A DNA stretch of 64,000 bases from NCBI RefSeq assembly GCF_009834875.1, contig NZ_WVHT01000010.1:85244-149243 (forward strand), given 5' to 3'. The notes under the pieces are model-generated. The model saw only the letters and a program-made list of their open reading frames with translations. It ran no database searches and was not told where the DNA came from. The DNA comes from Hufsiella arboris (GTDB lineage Bacteria > Bacteroidota > Bacteroidia > Sphingobacteriales > Sphingobacteriaceae). The translations under genes and the position numbers were made by a program. Positions 16,981 through 26,811 of this stretch are shown here, in pieces (position 1 is the first letter of the stretch; the number at the start of each line of letters is the position of its first letter).

Positions 16981-17578
16981 ATGCCCTGCGTTTTCGTCAC
17001 TGCGAGGCACAAAGCAGTCCCCCTTATCGCACATCATCCTTCCAATTCATCACGGCGAGGCAAGAAGCAGTCTCCAAGCTCACCGCACGTCACGGCGTAA
17101 GCGTGGAAAGGAGAGGTCTCAAACAAATAAGCGCCATTCGAATGATCAACGTTCCGCTTTAGCATTTAGCAAAATCTATCCAGCGTTTGAGGGCGGTTAG
17201 GTGGGTGATCATTTTCAAGCCAAACGTTAAATCTACCCGTTCGTCTTGCTGAACTTGATTCAGCATCTTATCATGCCGGAAGGCATACAGTCGCAACCCA
17301 ATTACGCGATTATGTTTGTCATCCTGAGGAACGAAGGATCCACACTTAAGACTTAACAGTATATTCCGTTGCGTGAGGACACGCACCGGGGAATTGTGAT
17401 GACTTTCTTTACGTTCGTCCTGCTGAACTTAATTCAGCATCTTAATATTCTAATTCGAAGACTACACGGTAATAAATCTACTTGGTTCGGAAAGTCTGCC
17501 TGTCCCGTTGCATCGTTCTGATCCTGGTGTAGCGGCAAGCGATGTCAGGTACTCACCATTTTCCATTTCCTATTCCCC
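16981..17578. repeat. gene-free region with several dispersed repeat remnants
   Basis: About 600 bases without a believable gene. Recurring words are CACTGCGAGGCAC and CACGGCGAGGCAAG (about 16.99-17.07 kb), CTGAACTTGATTCAGCATCTTA (17.25 kb) with a near copy at 17.42 kb, and GTCATCCTGAGGAACGAAGG (17.32 kb). A GGCGGTTAGGTGGGTGA word at about 17.19 kb recurs with one change at about 63.96 kb. These look like decayed extragenic palindromes. Confidence 0.65.
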
Positions 17579-19162
17579 TCACTTAAACTCCGACGTCGTA
17601 TGGAAACTCACCTCCGGGAAATCCTGTTTCGCCAGGTTGATCACCCAGTCATTCTCCGCAAGGAAAACGGTATTTCCTTCTTTATCATAAGCGATATTTG
17701 AGGCCCTGCGACGCTCCATGTCGGTCAGTTGGTTTTTATTCGTCGACGTGACCCAGCTTGATTTCCGGTAGTTAAGCATGCGGAAGGCCGCCTTCGCGCC
17801 GTATTCATGCTCGAGGCGGAAACTGATTACCTCGAATTGCAGTTCGCCAACAGCACCGACAAGCTTCCGGTTACCCGGCTGCTGGATGAATAACTGCGCA
17901 ACCCCTTCTTCGGTTAATTGTTGTATCCCTTTCTCCAGCTGTTTGGTCTTGAACGGATCGCGGTTTTCCAGTTCCTTAAAGATCTCCGGTGAGAAACTGG
18001 GAATACCTTTGAACTGCAGTTGTTCGCCCTCAGTAAGTGTATCGCCGATCTTGAAGTTACCGCTGTCGTAGAGGCCGACCACGTCGCCGGGATATGCGGT
18101 TTCAACCAGGCTTTTCTCATTCGCCATAAAGTCCATCGGGTTGGCGAATTTTAGCTTTTTCTTTAACCGGGTATGGTAATAAAAAGTGTTTCTCTCGAAT
18201 TTGCCTGAACATATACGCAAAAAGGCGATACGGTCACGGTGATTCGGGTCGAGGTTCGCGTGGATCTTAAATACAAAGCCTGTGAACTTCGAATCGCTGG
18301 CTTTTACGTCACGTTCCTCAGCTTCCCGGCTTTTTGGACTTGGAGCAATGTCGATGAAAGTGTCGAGCAGTTCTCGTACACCGAAATTATTGATAGCACT
18401 TCCGAAGAAGACCGGCGCGAGCAGGCCCTCGAGATAGAGCTCTTTGTCGACGTCTCCGTAAATTCCTTCAACCAGCTCCAGGTCGTTTTTTAATTGCTTG
18501 ATATCTGATTCTTTCAGGTGCTCCGCAATTGCCTCGTCATCCAGGTTGTTCACTTTGACGATCGACTCGGCAACTTTGGTTTTGCTGGCTTCGAACAGGT
18601 TCAGCTCTTTATGATAACGGTTATAAACCCCCTTGAATGTGTAGCCTTGCCCGATCGGCCATGAAAGAGGGCAGAGGCTGATGCTCAGTTTATTCTCTAT
18701 TTCGTCGAGCAGGTCGAAGGCGTCTTTACCTTCGCGGTCCATTTTATTGATAAAAATGATCACCGGTGTGTTCCGCATCCGGCAAACCTGCATGAGCTTT
18801 TCGGTCTGTTCCTCAACTCCCTTAACGCTGTCCACAACAAGGATAACACTATCGACAGCCGAGAGCGTCCGGTAAGTATCTTCCGCGAAATCCTTGTGGC
18901 CCGGCGTATCCAGGATGTTTATGCGTTTTCCGCGATACTCGAATCCCATCACGGAAGTCGCGACCGAAATTCCACGCTGCTTCTCAATTTCCATAAAATC
19001 GGAAGTGGTGTTCTGATTGGCTTTGTTGCGCTTAATGGCTCCCGCCGTGTTAATCGCACCACCAAACAACAGGAACTTTTCGGTTAAAGTCGTTTTACCT
19101 GCATCCGGGTGACTGATAATAGCAAAGGTTTTCCGTTTTTCAATTTCGGGACTGAGATCCAT
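17579..19162 (-). CDS. prfC: peptide chain release factor 3
   Basis: A 527-residue translational GTPase that recycles RF1/RF2 from the ribosome after termination. The GTPase motifs are G1 [10 protein letters not shown] (16-25), the switch region RGISVATS, G3 DTPGH, G4 NKMD, and later domains with LNYRKSSWV near the C terminus. Length equals that of typical RF3. The ATG start at 19162 gives the family's N terminus. It stands alone on the minus strand with repeat-rich DNA downstream. An EF-G or TypA identity is excluded by length and by the RF3-specific SHPDAGKTT and [20 protein letters not shown] segments. Confidence 0.95.
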   Translation of the reverse strand: MDLSPEIEKRKTFAIISHPDAGKTTLTEKFLLFGGAINTAGAIKRNKANQNTTSDFMEIEKQRGISVATSVMGFEYRGKRINILDTPGHKDFAEDTYRTLSAVDSVILVVDSVKGVEEQTEKLMQVCRMRNTPVIIFINKMDREGKDAFDLLDEIENKLSISLCPLSWPIGQGYTFKGVYNRYHKELNLFEASKTKVAESIVKVNNLDDEAIAEHLKESDIKQLKNDLELVEGIYGDVDKELYLEGLLAPVFFGSAINNFGVRELLDTFIDIAPSPKSREAEERDVKASDSKFTGFVFKIHANLDPNHRDRIAFLRICSGKFERNTFYYHTRLKKKLKFANPMDFMANEKSLVETAYPGDVVGLYDSGNFKIGDTLTEGEQLQFKGIPSFSPEIFKELENRDPFKTKQLEKGIQQLTEEGVAQLFIQQPGNRKLVGAVGELQFEVISFRLEHEYGAKAAFRMLNYRKSSWVTSTNKNQLTDMERRRASNIAYDKEGNTVFLAENDWVINLAKQDFPEVSFHTTSEFK

Positions 19163-19347
19163 ATAAAAATAAAATGCGTGATCGTTAAAGGAATTGAAGG
19201 GCTTTCCTTTTACCCGAAGCGAGTCTGCCGGAGTAAACTTTTGTAGATAAAAATGTATCTGCCCTCATGGGCGGCAAAGATAAGATAAATTTTATCCTTT
19301 GTAAATGAATTGCTTAATCCTGATAGGAAGATGACCAGTACTAACCG

Positions 19348-20139
19348 CTAAATCTGCGAATACCTTGTCGGCACCAGGAACGTTCGCGTTATCTTACGGA
19401 TGATCTTCGCGTCTGTATAATCAGGCAGGGCGCTGATACGTTTCCAGTCTGGATCTTTGCCAAATTTACCCCAGCTTTCATCGTGGTCTTTCATGTCGTC
19501 AAATACCAGCATATAGGTGAGGTTGGGCAATTTGTTCCCGATCAGCGTTTCGCCAAAGAACACGGGCGTCAGGCCGGTTCGTTTGAAGATATCAATTTCG
19601 CCCATGTCGTTAAACATACTGATCTTTTTCTTCCCGGCGCTTTCTGTGGGGCTTTCGTAGCAGCGTAACTCAAATATGCGATCCTTTTTCTCAGGTACAA
19701 CAATTTGGGAGAAACCGGTAAACGATTTAAGGAAAGAGCTTTCGAAATGATCGTAAGCAGTGGCTTGTGCCGAAGCTTCCAGGTAAGGCGCTGCCGCGTG
19801 CAGGTATTGCTTATCGGCCTTAAGTTTTTGTGTTGCGCCAATAAACTCTTCCATACTCTTATAAGGAATAATCACATAAATTTTCGTCTGTCCTTCAGGC
19901 TGTTGTTCTGTGAAAACACCGATTGTCTTACTTCCTAACCTGTTCAGTGCCGGGATCGCCGCTTTCTCCAAATAATCTTCAGTAAGTTTTTGCTGGTCCG
20001 TGTTCTTAAATGTATAAACTCTGAGCTCATAGAATTCCCCGTTTTGCTTAGGTGTACTGCTTGGTCTGGCAATAGCACAACTAAAACCGGCTAAAAGAAA
20101 CGTTAGAATAATGGATTGAAAGAAGCGTCTTGATTTCAT
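19348..20139 (-). CDS. NIPSNAP-domain exported protein
   Basis: A 263-residue protein with an N-terminal signal (hydrophobic stretch ending FLLAGFSCAIA, possibly a lipoprotein Cys) and two NIPSNAP-type ferredoxin-like halves. The first is FYELRVYTFKNTDQQKLTEDY (near 38), the second RIFELRCYESPTESAGKKK (near 155), followed by FDDMKDHDESWGKF. The biochemical role of bacterial NIPSNAP proteins is generally unknown; many are stress or sugar-utilisation associated. It is monocistronic, with an ATG start. A dimeric alpha-beta barrel fold is expected from the family; function is not inferable here. Confidence 0.85.
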   Translation of the reverse strand: MKSRRFFQSIILTFLLAGFSCAIARPSSTPKQNGEFYELRVYTFKNTDQQKLTEDYLEKAAIPALNRLGSKTIGVFTEQQPEGQTKIYVIIPYKSMEEFIGATQKLKADKQYLHAAAPYLEASAQATAYDHFESSFLKSFTGFSQIVVPEKKDRIFELRCYESPTESAGKKKISMFNDMGEIDIFKRTGLTPVFFGETLIGNKLPNLTYMLVFDDMKDHDESWGKFGKDPDWKRISALPDYTDAKIIRKITRTFLVPTRYSQI

Positions 20140-20345
20140 TATGAATTGTTTGCTATAGGTACTGGCTACCGTTAAAGATAGCAGTTACAGTTCAAGCTGC
20201 AAACACTTGCAAGCTTTTTAAATAAATGAAGAGTTAGGTTTTCGTTGAATCGGAGGCTATAACTGTAATTGAGTTTAACGATGGTATAAACCACCCATCT
20301 TCAGTTTGCCTGGTAAGTGCCAAAAATCAGGAAACAGCTTTGCTT

Positions 20346-20390
20346 TTTAGCCCCGATAGCTACGGTTACCCCGGAATGAAGTGTTGGGGC
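20346..20390. repeat. AGCCCCGATAG-type extragenic repeat
   Basis: The stretch AGCCCCGATAGCTACGG, followed by GTTACCCCG and TTGGGGC, matches the general form of the AGCCC-GATAG repeats common between genes of Bacteroidota. GCCCC and GGGGC at its two ends can pair. A related but partial sequence lies near 51680-51740. Confidence 0.6.
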
Positions 20391-20431
20391 AAAAAATGTC
20401 ACGCTGAGGCGCTCGAAGCGTGGCATTTTTT
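20391..20431. terminator. bidirectional hairpin terminator
   Basis: AAAAAATGTCACGCT pairs with AGCGTGGCATTTTTT around an 11-base loop, giving A-run and T-run on both sides, so it can stop transcription from either strand. The nearest incoming transcript is the minus-strand lipoprotein gene ending at 20629. The core is related to the CACCCTGAGGCACTCGAAGG element at 11.91 kb. Confidence 0.85.
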
Positions 20432-20628
20432 GTATGAATTAAGAAAATTACTATTCTTCGACGGCCTCAGGCTGACCGTATTTGCTTAACTAATGATATT
20501 GGAATAACGCCTTTTGAATATGCCTGCGGAGTATAAGCAGGAGCAAACGTTAATCCTTAAAAAGACACTGCGCTCCAAAAAGAAATACCTCATCATTAGC
20601 AAGGACACCAATAATGAGGCAAATGTCA

Positions 20629-21030
20629 TTATTTCCTCAAATAGATTTCCTCAACACCATCAGAAGCTATCGCACCAATATAGATCGTTAATTTCTTTTT
20701 TTCTACGTTAAGGAGATAAGACGGCATGTAAGAATCGTCGTCAAACGTTATTTTATATTCGGCGACATCATTATTAACCGACAAGTTAACTTTTTCTACC
20801 TTATAAGTGCTTTTTTGAACAAGTTTATCGCCGTAATATTTTTCAAAATAATTATCTGAAATCTTGACAATATTTCCCTGGCCGGCGGGAATATCCGGTG
20901 AGGCTCCCTTCACCTGGAGGCCGTTTACCTGGCGTAGTTCCCATGTTCCGGTTAAGCTGGAAGAACTCTCTTCCTTTTTACATGCGGACAAAGCAAAAAA
21001 TAAAACTGTTGAAAGTAAAATAAATCTCAT
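20629..21030 (-). CDS. small lipocalin-like lipoprotein
   Basis: A 133-residue predicted lipoprotein: hydrophobic N terminus with lipobox LSAC (Cys17), then a Ser-rich spacer and a beta-rich domain starting LTGTWELRQVNG, the usual opening of Bacteroidota lipocalin-like or DUF-type domains. Later strands (YFEKYYGDKLVQKSTYKVE, AEYKITFDDDSYMPSYLLNV, KLTIYI) continue the barrel-like pattern. Function is unknown. ATG at 21030 is clear. It follows the META-domain lipoprotein gene by about 55 bp on the same strand, so the two may be cotranscribed. Confidence 0.75.
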   Translation of the reverse strand: MRFILLSTVLFFALSACKKEESSSSLTGTWELRQVNGLQVKGASPDIPAGQGNIVKISDNYFEKYYGDKLVQKSTYKVEKVNLSVNNDVAEYKITFDDDSYMPSYLLNVEKKKLTIYIGAIASDGVEEIYLRK

Positions 21031-21085
21031 AGTATGTAATTAGTTATATTTTAAAAGTAGTAAAAGTATAACGTTCAGACAATTT

Positions 21086-21904
21086 TTAATCAATTTTTCT
21101 AAAAACAGCGAGCTCTTCTTTCGCTGAGTCATACAGATACAACCGGTTATTTTCGATCTTATAAGTTCTGGAAATTGTTAAGGTATTTTTAAACCTGCTT
21201 TCTAAGTCACCCGGGCAGGCCATCATGGTGCCGATCATCCTTGTAAACAAGATTCCGTTAGCTTCATTTACAATAGTTCCGCCGATGCCATTGCACCCGC
21301 TGTTTCCACCGAACTCGCTTTTGTCAATGTGAATTTCCAGGCCGGGACGGTTTCGCGAGTATTCATTTTCAAGCACCTGTTTTCCCTGGATCGTTTCAAT
21401 CGTCCAGATATCATTAAGCCGGTAGTCCGGTATAAATGTTCCGCAGCCGCTCAGTGTAAGGAATTCGCGCTCAGTTTTCTTTTTTACCTGTACGGTCACC
21501 TTGAAAGGGGATTTTTCGCCCGACATGGCGTTGACACAACTGTCACGGCTAACAGTAAATATCATTTCATCACGATCAGACTGAACATGGTAACGGCGGA
21601 TATCCGCATCCATCGCCCGTTCCGGTTGTTTAAATAGAAAAAGCAATGAGTCCTTTCCCAGCTGCTTAAGTTTGACCGACTCCTCACGAATAATTTCAAG
21701 TGACCAGAACGGCTCTGTTCCTGAGGCCAGGAATGTGACTCCTTCAGCCTGTTTCTTCATAAAGAATGCCTGTTTATTTACCGGTTCGCCGGCTTCTTTA
21801 TTTTGTGACGAGTCTATGCTGGTGTTGAAGGCTTTTCCTACTTTTCCTTTGCTAGCGCAGGAAACCAGGATTACAGATAAGAAAATAAAGTACCAGGATT
21901 TCAT
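21086..21904 (-). CDS. lipoprotein with META (HslJ-like) domain
   Basis: A 272-residue predicted lipoprotein. The signal ends SVILVSCASKG (Cys16). The first domain contains GTEPFWSLEI and a Cys-containing RDSCVNAMSG segment, as in a family often found beside or fused to META domains. The second domain (about residues 165-272) is META/HslJ-like, with FGGNSGCNGIGGTIV and MIGTMMACPGDLESRF. META proteins are linked to heat or antibiotic stress in some bacteria, but the mechanism is unclear. ATG start. Probably cell-envelope located and possibly cotranscribed with the downstream small lipoprotein. Confidence 0.85.
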   Translation of the reverse strand: MKSWYFIFLSVILVSCASKGKVGKAFNTSIDSSQNKEAGEPVNKQAFFMKKQAEGVTFLASGTEPFWSLEIIREESVKLKQLGKDSLLFLFKQPERAMDADIRRYHVQSDRDEMIFTVSRDSCVNAMSGEKSPFKVTVQVKKKTEREFLTLSGCGTFIPDYRLNDIWTIETIQGKQVLENEYSRNRPGLEIHIDKSEFGGNSGCNGIGGTIVNEANGILFTRMIGTMMACPGDLESRFKNTLTISRTYKIENNRLYLYDSAKEELAVFRKID

Positions 21905-22216
21905 TGTGATTAGTTTTACAATAAACCCCTGCCCGTGATTTTGGTTTCATTAGCTTATGCCGGTCTGAAACTAACGCCTGTACAGCCTGCCTGCTATGGC
22001 AGATATCAGCGGGTAACGGGAATAAACGCAAATTCTCACACGAAATTTCGCTGAAAAATAATGTTTAATTTTTGGTGCAGACACCCGAGCTGTTCGGAAG
22101 ATATTAGTTATTCACTAAAAAGGCAAAACCAGTGTCATATCGTATCTGCAGAATTTGGAGCGATTTAGTTAAACCCAATCTTCCGAACATCTTTGAAGAA
22201 GACACTTACAATAATT
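21905..22216. other. intergenic region with a separated inverted repeat
   Basis: No gene is seen in these 312 bases. GTTCGGAAGAT at 22092-22102 is matched by the exact reverse complement ATCTTCCGAAC at 22178-22188, 75 bases apart. It lies just downstream of the fmt stop. It could be the ends of a small decayed mobile or palindromic unit, or a long-loop structure. Confidence 0.5.
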
Positions 22217-23131
22217 TTAAAGTCGGATTCCCCTCAAAAACTCTTCAATGCCCATTCGTTTTTTGCCTTCCATCTGTACTTCCAGTACACATATAAAGCC
22301 ATCATTGCAGGCAAACTTCAGATGGTTCTTTCCATCACTTAGAAATCCTCCCGGCAAAATTCCAGGCTCTTTAACTTCCATTTCCGCCTTAAATATTTTA
22401 AAGTTCTTTTCCTGGAACGTTGTATAAGCGGTAGGATAAGGGCTTAATCCCCGGATCTGGTCGTAAACCTTTTTTACGGGGTTCATCCAGCTGATCTCGC
22501 AATCCTCTTTAAAAATTTTGGGCGCATGTTTCAGCTCACCCTCGATGTACTCGGATTGGGGAGTTTCTTCATAATCTCCATCGGCGATAGCCTGCACGGT
22601 TTTAACGAGCAGGGCCGACCCTGTATTCATCAGCTTGTCGTGGACAGTCCCTGCAGTATCGTTATCTTCAATGGCAACGGTTTCTGCCAGCAGGATGTCG
22701 CCGGTATCGATTTCGTGCTTCAGCAAAAAAGTTGTTACGCCGGTTTCGGTCTCTCCGTTGATCACCGACCAGTTTATAGGAGCGGCACCCCTGTATTGCG
22801 GCAGCAATGATGCATGAAGATTAACGGTTCCTTTCGGCGGCATGTTCCAGACAACTTCCGGCAGCATGCGGAAAGCAACCACGACCTGCAACTCTGCATT
22901 AAGCGACTGCAGCTCACTGATAAAATCCGGATCCTTTAATTTAACGGGCTGCAGGATTTTCAGGCTGTTCTCAATAGCGTATATCTTAACAGCCGACTCG
23001 TTCATCTTTTGCCCGCGGCCTGCAGGTTTGTCCGGCGCCGTAACGACAGCTGCAATATCAAATCCGGCTTTAACTAAGGCGTCTAAAGAAGCGACGGCAA
23101 ATTCGGGCGTACCCATGAATATTACTTTCAT
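22217..23131 (-). CDS. fmt: methionyl-tRNA formyltransferase
   Basis: A 304-residue enzyme that formylates Met-tRNAi with N10-formyl-tetrahydrofolate in the cytoplasm. The N-terminal catalytic domain starts MKVIFMGTPEFAV and has the catalytic Asn104, His106 (NLHASLLPQYRG) and Asp142 (HEIDTGD). The C-terminal oligonucleotide-binding-like domain has VKKVYDQIRGLSPYPTAYT. Length is standard. ATG at 23131, 32 bp after the muramidase gene on the same strand. The full C-terminal tRNA domain separates it from the sugar formyltransferase at 5008. Confidence 0.95.
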   Translation of the reverse strand: MKVIFMGTPEFAVASLDALVKAGFDIAAVVTAPDKPAGRGQKMNESAVKIYAIENSLKILQPVKLKDPDFISELQSLNAELQVVVAFRMLPEVVWNMPPKGTVNLHASLLPQYRGAAPINWSVINGETETGVTTFLLKHEIDTGDILLAETVAIEDNDTAGTVHDKLMNTGSALLVKTVQAIADGDYEETPQSEYIEGELKHAPKIFKEDCEISWMNPVKKVYDQIRGLSPYPTAYTTFQEKNFKIFKAEMEVKEPGILPGGFLSDGKNHLKFACNDGFICVLEVQMEGKKRMGIEEFLRGIRL

Positions 23132-23163
23132 ATACTTAAAGGCTACTAACTACTATCTACTAA

Positions 23164-24423
23164 TTACTGATAAAGCAAATACTTCTTTCTCATTAGTTTA
23201 TACCGCGACAAGCCCGGCTCCCAGCTTTCCCTGATCTGCGCTTCGGTTTTACCGGCAATGATCTGTTCTTTAAAATCTTTGGTTCCGGCAAGCTTATCAA
23301 TATTTCCCATCTGGTTGCTCTGTTTGTAATCAAAGAATTTCTCTTTATACGGATAAGCCTTATAGAAATCAATCATCCACTGAATGTTGATCTTACCGCT
23401 TTTATAAATATTGTTAAGATTATATTTCCGGTAGTCGATACCATAGCAAGCTTTATCCTGGTGCAGCGGTGTTTCGCTCATGCCCGGCAAACTTACGGGG
23501 GTAAAGCTGAATTTATATTTTCCTTTTAGTTCCGGGTTTCCCAACACGGTAAACGGGAACTGCGTGCCGCGTCCCTGGCTGATAACGGTTCCCTCAAACA
23601 AACATAAGGTTGGATAAAGAATGATTGATTGCTGTGAATTAAGGTTAGGTGAGGGTTTTACTGGTAAAGTATAGTGCATATTATGCGCATAGTTGGCGAC
23701 CTTTATCACCCTGATTTTACACTGAGCCTTATTTGTCAGCCATCCTTCTCCGTTTAGCATTTGCGCGAATTCTCCGATCGTTAGCCCGTGCGTAATCGGT
23801 ATCGGGAACTGCCCGATTCCTGACTTCAGCGACATGTCAAGTATTGGTCCGTCGACACTGAAACCATTTGGATTGGGCCGGTCAAAAATGATCAGTTCTT
23901 TGTTGTTTTCGGCGCAAGCTTCCATAACCCGCGCCAGGGTATTGATGTAAGTATAGAAACGGGCACCAACATCCTGAACATCAAAGATCATCAGATCAAC
24001 ATCGGCAAGTTCTTCTTTTGTCGGTTTTTCATGTTTCCCGTAAAGCGATATAACCGGGATCCCGGTTTTTTCATCAACACTGTTATCAACTTTAGCGCCG
24101 TTACTGGCATTTCCGCGAAAACCATGCTCCGGACCGAAAATCTTAACGACAGAAACACCAAGGGCAACCAGGCTGTCGACACTTGGCTTACTGCCTATGA
24201 TCGAAGTTGGGTTCACAACCATGCCGATTTTTTTTCCTTTTAATAGTGGAAGATAGCTTGCTGTCTGGTCCGCGCCGGTAATGATCTTTCCTTTAATAGC
24301 GGGCTTGTCTATCGCGTTAACGTTTACTTTACGCGGGTCGGGGACACCTGTACCCAAAACGACCTGCGCGTTTAATGATTTGAAACTAAGCGCGGTAAGA
24401 AGAAGGACGCCGATTTTTTTCAT
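23164..24423 (-). CDS. namZ: exo-beta-N-acetylmuramidase NamZ family (DUF1343)
   Basis: A 419-residue exported protein with an N-terminal signal (MKKIGVLLLTALSFKSLNAQ). It matches the NamZ/DUF1343 family, which releases terminal MurNAc from peptidoglycan fragments. Hallmarks are KKIGMVVNPTSI (about 65), IFGPEHGFRGNASNGA (about 95-110), the LMIFDVQDVGARFYTYI segment (about 145-160), FDRPNPNG (about 180) and HGLTIGEFAQMLNGEGWL (about 213-230). It likely recycles cell-wall material in the periplasm. It precedes fmt on the same strand and diverges from the permease gene. Confidence 0.9.
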   Translation of the reverse strand: MKKIGVLLLTALSFKSLNAQVVLGTGVPDPRKVNVNAIDKPAIKGKIITGADQTASYLPLLKGKKIGMVVNPTSIIGSKPSVDSLVALGVSVVKIFGPEHGFRGNASNGAKVDNSVDEKTGIPVISLYGKHEKPTKEELADVDLMIFDVQDVGARFYTYINTLARVMEACAENNKELIIFDRPNPNGFSVDGPILDMSLKSGIGQFPIPITHGLTIGEFAQMLNGEGWLTNKAQCKIRVIKVANYAHNMHYTLPVKPSPNLNSQQSIILYPTLCLFEGTVISQGRGTQFPFTVLGNPELKGKYKFSFTPVSLPGMSETPLHQDKACYGIDYRKYNLNNIYKSGKINIQWMIDFYKAYPYKEKFFDYKQSNQMGNIDKLAGTKDFKEQIIAGKTEAQIRESWEPGLSRYKLMRKKYLLYQ

Positions 24424-24451
24424 GCCAAAATGTATTGTTCGCTTATTCGGT

Positions 24452-24459
24452 TATATTTG
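24452..24459 (+). promoter_or_regulatory. candidate Bacteroidota -7 box
   Basis: TATATTTG matches TAnnTTTG and lies 25 bases ahead of the TTG start of the permease gene. A well-spaced TTTG at -33 was not found, so only the -7 part is supported. Confidence 0.45.
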
Positions 24460-24484
24460 CTAAAGTACAAAAATACCGTTCAGC

Positions 24485-25705
24485 TTGAATCTGCCTTCAT
24501 TTATTGCCGGTCGAATAACGTTTAAAAGCCAGCGTTCGTTCTCAAAACTCAGTGTCCGCATTGCCATATTGGGCATCATGCTGGGATTAGGCGTAATGAT
24601 CATATCCGTAGCCATTGTTAAAGGCTTTAAGGGTGAGATCACATCTAAAATTCGCGGGTTTGCCGGAGATATCATCATTAATAAATTTGATCTAAACACC
24701 TCGCAGGAGAACAGCAAGATTCATTTAACAGCCGATACACTTCAAAATTTACAGCATTTACGGGGAGTTGAATTGGTGCAGCCCTATGCCAGTAAGCCGG
24801 GTATTATCAATGTGAATAACGAAGTAGAAGGGGTGGTATTGAAAGGCGTCGACAAGAATTATAACTGGCAGTATTTCAAAAGTATCATGGTCAACGGCCG
24901 GGCAATTAATTTCTCCGATCCCGAAAAATCAAAGCAGGAAATACTTATCTCACAATACACCGCTAACCGGCTTAAGCTTAAAACCGGCGACGATTTCCTG
25001 ATGTATTTCGTGCAGCAGCCCTTACGGAAACGAAAGTTTACCATTGTCGGCATTTATGATCTGGGAGTAGAAGATGTGGACCGTATGTACGTGATCGGCG
25101 ATCTATCGCTTATCCAGCGTCTTAATAACTGGCAAGACAACGAAGTTGGCGGGTATGAGATCCGGATACATGATTTTAACAAGCTTGAAAAAGTGTCTGC
25201 CAGCGTGGCTGATAACCTTCCGTTTAATATTAAATCGTACCCGGTAACCGAATATTACCCAACGATCTTTCAATGGCTTTCCCTTCTCGATGTGAATACC
25301 CAGGTGATCCTGGTATTAATGCTTGCTGTGGCAGTTATCAATATGATTTCAGCGCTGCTCATTATTATTCTCGAACGAACCAATATGATCGGTATTTTAA
25401 AAGCGCTCGGGTCCTCTAACTGGAAAATACGGCAGATATTTCTGTATAACGCCGCTTACCTGATAAGCCTGGGAATGATCCTTGGCAATGCGCTGGGGCT
25501 TGGATTTTGTCTCCTTCAGGCGAAGACTCACCTATTTAAACTGGATGAAGCTTCGTATTACATGAACTTTGTTCCCGTTGAACTGGATCTTACCGACGTG
25601 CTGCTTTTAAATATCGGTACGCTGATTTTCTGTATGCTCGCGCTATTGCTTCCATCCGTACTGGTAAGCCGGATATCGCCGGTTAAGGCGATTGCGTTTA
25701 AGTAG
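24485..25705 (+). CDS. FtsX/LolC-LolE-type ABC transporter permease
   Basis: A 406-residue membrane protein of the lipoprotein-releasing permease family. It has one N-terminal membrane helix (about 24-48: IAILGIMLGLGVMIISVAIV), a large periplasmic MacB-like domain, and three C-terminal helices (about 275-298, 322-346, 370-392) with ILERTNMIGILKALGSSN between the first two, the usual FtsX signature. In Bacteroidota it probably works with a LolD-type ATPase encoded elsewhere. The start is TTG; the MNLPSFIAGRITF beginning matches the family. The last 60 or so codons exist again as a decayed copy at about 26812-26960. Confidence 0.88.
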   Translation: MNLPSFIAGRITFKSQRSFSKLSVRIAILGIMLGLGVMIISVAIVKGFKGEITSKIRGFAGDIIINKFDLNTSQENSKIHLTADTLQNLQHLRGVELVQPYASKPGIINVNNEVEGVVLKGVDKNYNWQYFKSIMVNGRAINFSDPEKSKQEILISQYTANRLKLKTGDDFLMYFVQQPLRKRKFTIVGIYDLGVEDVDRMYVIGDLSLIQRLNNWQDNEVGGYEIRIHDFNKLEKVSASVADNLPFNIKSYPVTEYYPTIFQWLSLLDVNTQVILVLMLAVAVINMISALLIIILERTNMIGILKALGSSNWKIRQIFLYNAAYLISLGMILGNALGLGFCLLQAKTHLFKLDEASYYMNFVPVELDLTDVLLLNIGTLIFCMLALLLPSVLVSRISPVKAIAFK

Positions 25706-25829
25706 GATAAATTACGTCGATTTATCAAATTTCCCAATAAGTACAAATTTTACACAAACTGTTTCCTGGTCATCTGCTATTTGACATTACTGTTAAATTT
25801 GATTGTAATTATCTGTTAAACTTTTACTT

Positions 25830-26786
25830 ATGAAAAAAATATTATCACTTCTTGTGGTCTGCGCTATGATCGCAGCTGCTTGTAAAAAAGATTCAGGTAA
25901 ACTAGAAAATAAGCCGGACGAAACAGCGACCGTTAAAAAATTTCCGGTGTCATTTAAATTGTCTGGTTTCACGTCTGATGTTGGGACGTTTCCTGCACAA
26001 GGAGTAAGAAAGGGGCAGACTGTTTCAGACTTAAGTGATGATATCAAGTATCTTTATTGCTATGTATCAAAGGATAACGATTCCTTAAAATTGTTTAATA
26101 TGGTCAAACAATCATATTCTTCAGATCCGGATAATTTTGGGCTTTTACTGGATACTCTACCTGCAGGCAAATATCAGGTATATTTAATAGGTTCAAACCG
26201 CTCAGATGTAGATGTAGCGTTTATAGAAGGTGAGGACCCTTATTTGCGGCCGGGCGTTTATTTAGATTTTACCAAAAGACCCGTTACCGAAGATATGGGA
26301 GATAACTTTTATAAAAAAATTTATTTAACTGTTAACGAGGCTGCAGTCACCAATGTAACACTTAATCGGTTCGTTGGGAAGGTGAACGTTAAAGCTTTGG
26401 ATGCAATTCCTGAAGGTGTTTCTAAAGTAAAAGTTAATTTCAGCACGAATGAGTATTCATATAATTTAAACTCAGGCAAAGGGGTAAATTATCCTGGTGG
26501 TAGCCAGCCTGTTCGAACTATTGAATACATTATCAAACCCGAGGACGTCGGTAAAAAAGATCTGACCTTGAGTTTTTATTATTGGGACGGTGGCGGAATT
26601 GAACTTTATACATACAATTCCGCGGGTGATGAAATTGAGGAAAAATTTGTAAGTACCGGCTTTAAGCTGGCGAAGAACAGTATTGTGACATTTTCAGGAA
26701 AGTTTTTTTCAATTGACCAGGCATTTAACATAAATGTAAACAACCAATGGGGACCGGAAACAAACCAGGGATTTGAATATCCTTAA
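25830..26786 (+). CDS. predicted lipoprotein, tandem paralogue 1
   Basis: A 318-residue lipoprotein of unknown function. The signal ends AMIAAACKKDSG (Cys18 is the likely lipidation site), followed by a charged linker and beta-rich domains. Segments such as LLLDTLPAGKYQVYLIGSN and LNRFVGKVNVKALDAIP recall the two-domain Mfa2/FimB-like fimbrial anchor proteins of Bacteroidota, but this is only a resemblance. It ends NNQWGPETNQGFEYP, almost the same as its neighbour. ATG start; the upstream region is shared with the second copy. The paralogue pair may present variable surface proteins under similar control. Confidence 0.75.
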   Translation: MKKILSLLVVCAMIAAACKKDSGKLENKPDETATVKKFPVSFKLSGFTSDVGTFPAQGVRKGQTVSDLSDDIKYLYCYVSKDNDSLKLFNMVKQSYSSDPDNFGLLLDTLPAGKYQVYLIGSNRSDVDVAFIEGEDPYLRPGVYLDFTKRPVTEDMGDNFYKKIYLTVNEAAVTNVTLNRFVGKVNVKALDAIPEGVSKVKVNFSTNEYSYNLNSGKGVNYPGGSQPVRTIEYIIKPEDVGKKDLTLSFYYWDGGGIELYTYNSAGDEIEEKFVSTGFKLAKNSIVTFSGKFFSIDQAFNINVNNQWGPETNQGFEYP

Positions 26787-26811
26787 AAAACAGTATTGGA
26801 ATATTAGGACA

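Larger units (their letters stand above)
20140..20628. other. gene-free stretch of about 490 bp with repeats and a hairpin terminator
   Basis: Apart from the repeat and hairpin described separately, nothing coding is convincing. A 65-codon plus-strand frame at 20514-20711 runs into the lipocalin-like gene on the other strand and lacks any recognisable feature. Confidence 0.5.

Noticed and set aside
16962..17386. Frames on both strands in the repeat-rich gap before prfC
   Set aside because: They are built from dispersed palindromic repeats and terminator sequence.
20514..20711. 65-codon plus-strand frame
   Set aside because: Overlaps the lipocalin-like lipoprotein gene, no family features, Lys- and Ser-rich random look.
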